From: Patescibacteria group bacterium
Lineage (GTDB): Bacteria > Patescibacteriota > Gracilibacteria > Peribacterales > Peribacteraceae
Direction: 5' to 3'
NCBI GenBank assembly: GCA_018818235.1
Contig: JAHISE010000048.1
Coordinates: 1-5,406 of the forward strand
DNA: 5,406 nt
Part shown: piece after piece, positions 3,946 to 5,406 of the stretch
How positions within the stretch are numbered: the first letter of the stretch is position 1
Layout of the letters: the number at the start of each line of letters is the position of its first letter
The notes under the pieces: generated by a model
The model's database searches: none
Seen by the model: only the letters and a program-made list of their open reading frames with translations
Told to the model about the DNA's origin: nothing
Position numbers and translations under genes: made by a program

Positions 3946-5391
3946 TTACTCACTGTCAAAATCAATATCATCAGAATCTTCATATCCGGGTGCTCTTCTG
4001 TAATCAATACCTGGAGGAGTAACTTGAGATTCCGAGGCCATATCTACAATAGCTTGTGCTGCACTATTGCTATTTGGACCTAATAAATCATATTTATCTT
4101 GTTCTAATATTGAGTTTGCCAGTTTTATTACTTGCTCATTATTTGCAGGTATTACTTTGGTGTAGATATGTGCTTTTCCTTCAGGATTAAAATTGCCTCT
4201 TAGTATACCCCATGCTCCAACATCATCTTTGTATGTACCGTCGAACATGCGACCAACATTTCCATCGTCATTTTTGCCAAAAGAATATATGTTAGCGTTT
4301 GGATCTCCTGGATATCTAGCATCAGTTGCAATGAACATGTGTGATGCAACTGAACTGAATCCAATAGTGTGTAATGGTCTTGAAACAATGTATGAATGTA
4401 GAGTTTCTATTGTTTCAGTTGCTTCTATGATACTTGTATCAGTATTCGTAGCATTGTTTTGCACGTCATTTTCTTGTATTGCTTCTACAAAGAAAGAAAC
4501 AAGCTTATCATTATTCTCTTTCATAAATTCCTCCAGCCTCTCCCCAAACCTCAGCTTCTCCTGTTCTACCTCCATCAACCCCGCCCAATCCCCCAAATAA
4601 GCAATTTCCTCACTAACAGATTTAATAACATTATCATCAACTGTACTTGTAATATCTTCACCTTCAGCCTGCAATTGAGCAGTAGCCGCATTGCCCATTG
4701 CAATAAGTGCTTCATTTGCTCTTTTTGCTATCTCTCTGTCTCTTTGAACATTAGTATCTTCTCTTGAAGCTATTTGTGCTACAACTCTCGGGTCATTTGC
4801 TGCAATTTCAGCTGCTTGAGCCCTAGCCCCTCGTCTTGCCAAACCATGATTCACCTCCGGCGCCAAAGACGAAACATAATCACTATAAACCGCCACTCCC
4901 GTTCCTGCATGATTAGGTTCCGCCAATCTTTTTATTTCCCTGCGATTAACACTCATTTGGCTTTCTACCTGATCTACAAACTGATAAATATTTGCTCTGT
5001 ATAGCCTTCTGGCTTCCTGTGCAATTTCGGATGCTTCTACTTTTACAAAATCCGGAATGTTCCCAAATCCACCCCACTGTACATTATGATATTTATCCGC
5101 GAATCCTTCCCATAGCTCACTTTCTTTTTCTCCCGCCTGAATTTTTTGTAATGAGGTTACCTGGTAGAATAGCAGGCTCTTAATATCACCTTCATACCTA
5201 TGCAGAGCTTCCATTGCGGCATTAACAATGTCTCTTTTTCGATCTATGGCTGCGTCCTCAACTCGTCCTCTGGTTGAAGTCCTGCCTCCTCTTTCCCATA
5301 AACGATCTATATACGGACCCCAATTCGCTCCATTCCATTCCGGATGCTTTTCATTAAGTCTTCTCATCAATTCATCCGAAGAAATATACAT
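3946..5391 (-). CDS. 481-residue soluble protein with possible degenerate permuted NlpC/P60-like C-terminal domain
   Basis: I do not recognise the whole protein. It has no signal peptide or membrane helix. Residues 1-330 look mostly helical and charged: an opening WNGANWGPYIDRLWERGGR segment, an Ala-rich stretch (184-245), and a likely coiled coil around 270-310 (EVEQEKLRFGERLEEFMKEN). A Thr/Asn-rich hinge (310-325) leads to a compact C-terminal domain, about 332-456, with H351 in ASHMFIATD, IYSFG at 368-372 and LLGPNSNSAAQAIV at 436-449. The order His-strand followed later by GPNSNS before a helix recalls permuted NlpC/P60 folds and DUF3750-like proteins, where N-C-x-x-F would carry the catalytic cysteine; here serine or asparagine stands there, so it may be inactive or act differently. 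The tail (470-481) is very acidic. The start ATG follows TATTAT by nine bases at the window edge. The membrane gene follows by 44 bp. Function is unknown. Confidence 0.8.
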   Translation of the reverse strand: MYISSDELMRRLNEKHPEWNGANWGPYIDRLWERGGRTSTRGRVEDAAIDRKRDIVNAAMEALHRYEGDIKSLLFYQVTSLQKIQAGEKESELWEGFADKYHNVQWGGFGNIPDFVKVEASEIAQEARRLYRANIYQFVDQVESQMSVNRREIKRLAEPNHAGTGVAVYSDYVSSLAPEVNHGLARRGARAQAAEIAANDPRVVAQIASREDTNVQRDREIAKRANEALIAMGNAATAQLQAEGEDITSTVDDNVIKSVSEEIAYLGDWAGLMEVEQEKLRFGERLEEFMKENNDKLVSFFVEAIQENDVQNNATNTDTSIIEATETIETLHSYIVSRPLHTIGFSSVASHMFIATDARYPGDPNANIYSFGKNDDGNVGRMFDGTYKDDVGAWGILRGNFNPEGKAHIYTKVIPANNEQVIKLANSILEQDKYDLLGPNSNSAAQAIVDMASESQVTPPGIDYRRAPGYEDSDDIDFDSE

Positions 5392-5400
5392 GCTGGAGCT

Positions 5401-5406
5401 ATAATA
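5401..5406 (-). promoter_or_regulatory. Possible -10 box of the 481-residue protein gene, cut by window edge
   Basis: The minus strand reads TATTAT at 5406-5401, then nine bases, then the ATG at 5391. Transcription would start near 5394, leaving about three leader bases. No Shine-Dalgarno sequence is possible in so short a leader. The -35 lies outside the window, so this is supported mainly by the matching geometry at two other genes here. Confidence 0.4.

Noticed and set aside
4193..5183. Several plus-strand open frames opposite the 481-residue gene
   Set aside because: They are Cys/Ser/Ile-rich antisense frames with no promoter or motif, whereas the minus frame is one continuous, ordinary-looking protein.

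Overview
The window looks like accessory DNA from an uncultivated, moderately low-GC bacterium that uses the standard genetic code (TGA serves as a stop). No rRNA, tRNA or housekeeping gene pins down the lineage. Leaderless-looking starts, long repeat-filled spacers and a Panacea-type toxin-antitoxin pair would fit a Candidate Phyla Radiation genome, but that is only a guess.

Layout, left to right. (1) Positions 1-650, minus strand: the N-terminal 216 residues of a MESH1/SpoT-like HD-domain hydrolase whose C-terminus runs off the left edge. (2) Positions 651-1396: a long spacer with GC-rich hairpins, one copy of a dispersed repeat unit and a 268-bp nested palindromic element. (3) Positions 1397-2546, plus strand: a compact toxin-antitoxin operon with a near-consensus promoter, an XRE-HTH plus Panacea (DUF4065/SocA-like) antitoxin, and an overlapping RelE-superfamily toxin. 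(4) Positions 2547-3103: a second repeat field, with a 32-bp C-rich tandem array, a second copy of the dispersed unit, a G-rich tandem array and an outer inverted repeat. (5) Positions 3104-3337, plus strand: a small basic protein with a ribbon-helix-helix-like pattern. (6) Positions 3401-3901 and 3946-5391, both minus strand: a five-helix membrane protein and, upstream of it, a 481-residue soluble protein of unknown function. The C-terminal domain of the latter has a His...GPNSNS pattern suggestive of a permuted NlpC/P60-like fold lacking the usual cysteine.

How the parts fit together. The antitoxin and toxin are very probably a self-regulated type II module, and copies of the same repeat unit lie on both sides of it in the same orientation. 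The two right-hand minus-strand genes lie only 44 bp apart and may be a functional pair, although the membrane gene has its own strong extended -10 promoter. Three genes (antitoxin, membrane protein, 481-residue protein) have a -10-like hexamer only 7-9 nt before an ATG and no convincing Shine-Dalgarno sequence at that distance, which points to leaderless or nearly leaderless mRNAs. The least explained parts are the 481-residue/membrane-protein pair and the palindromic repeat fields around the toxin-antitoxin operon.
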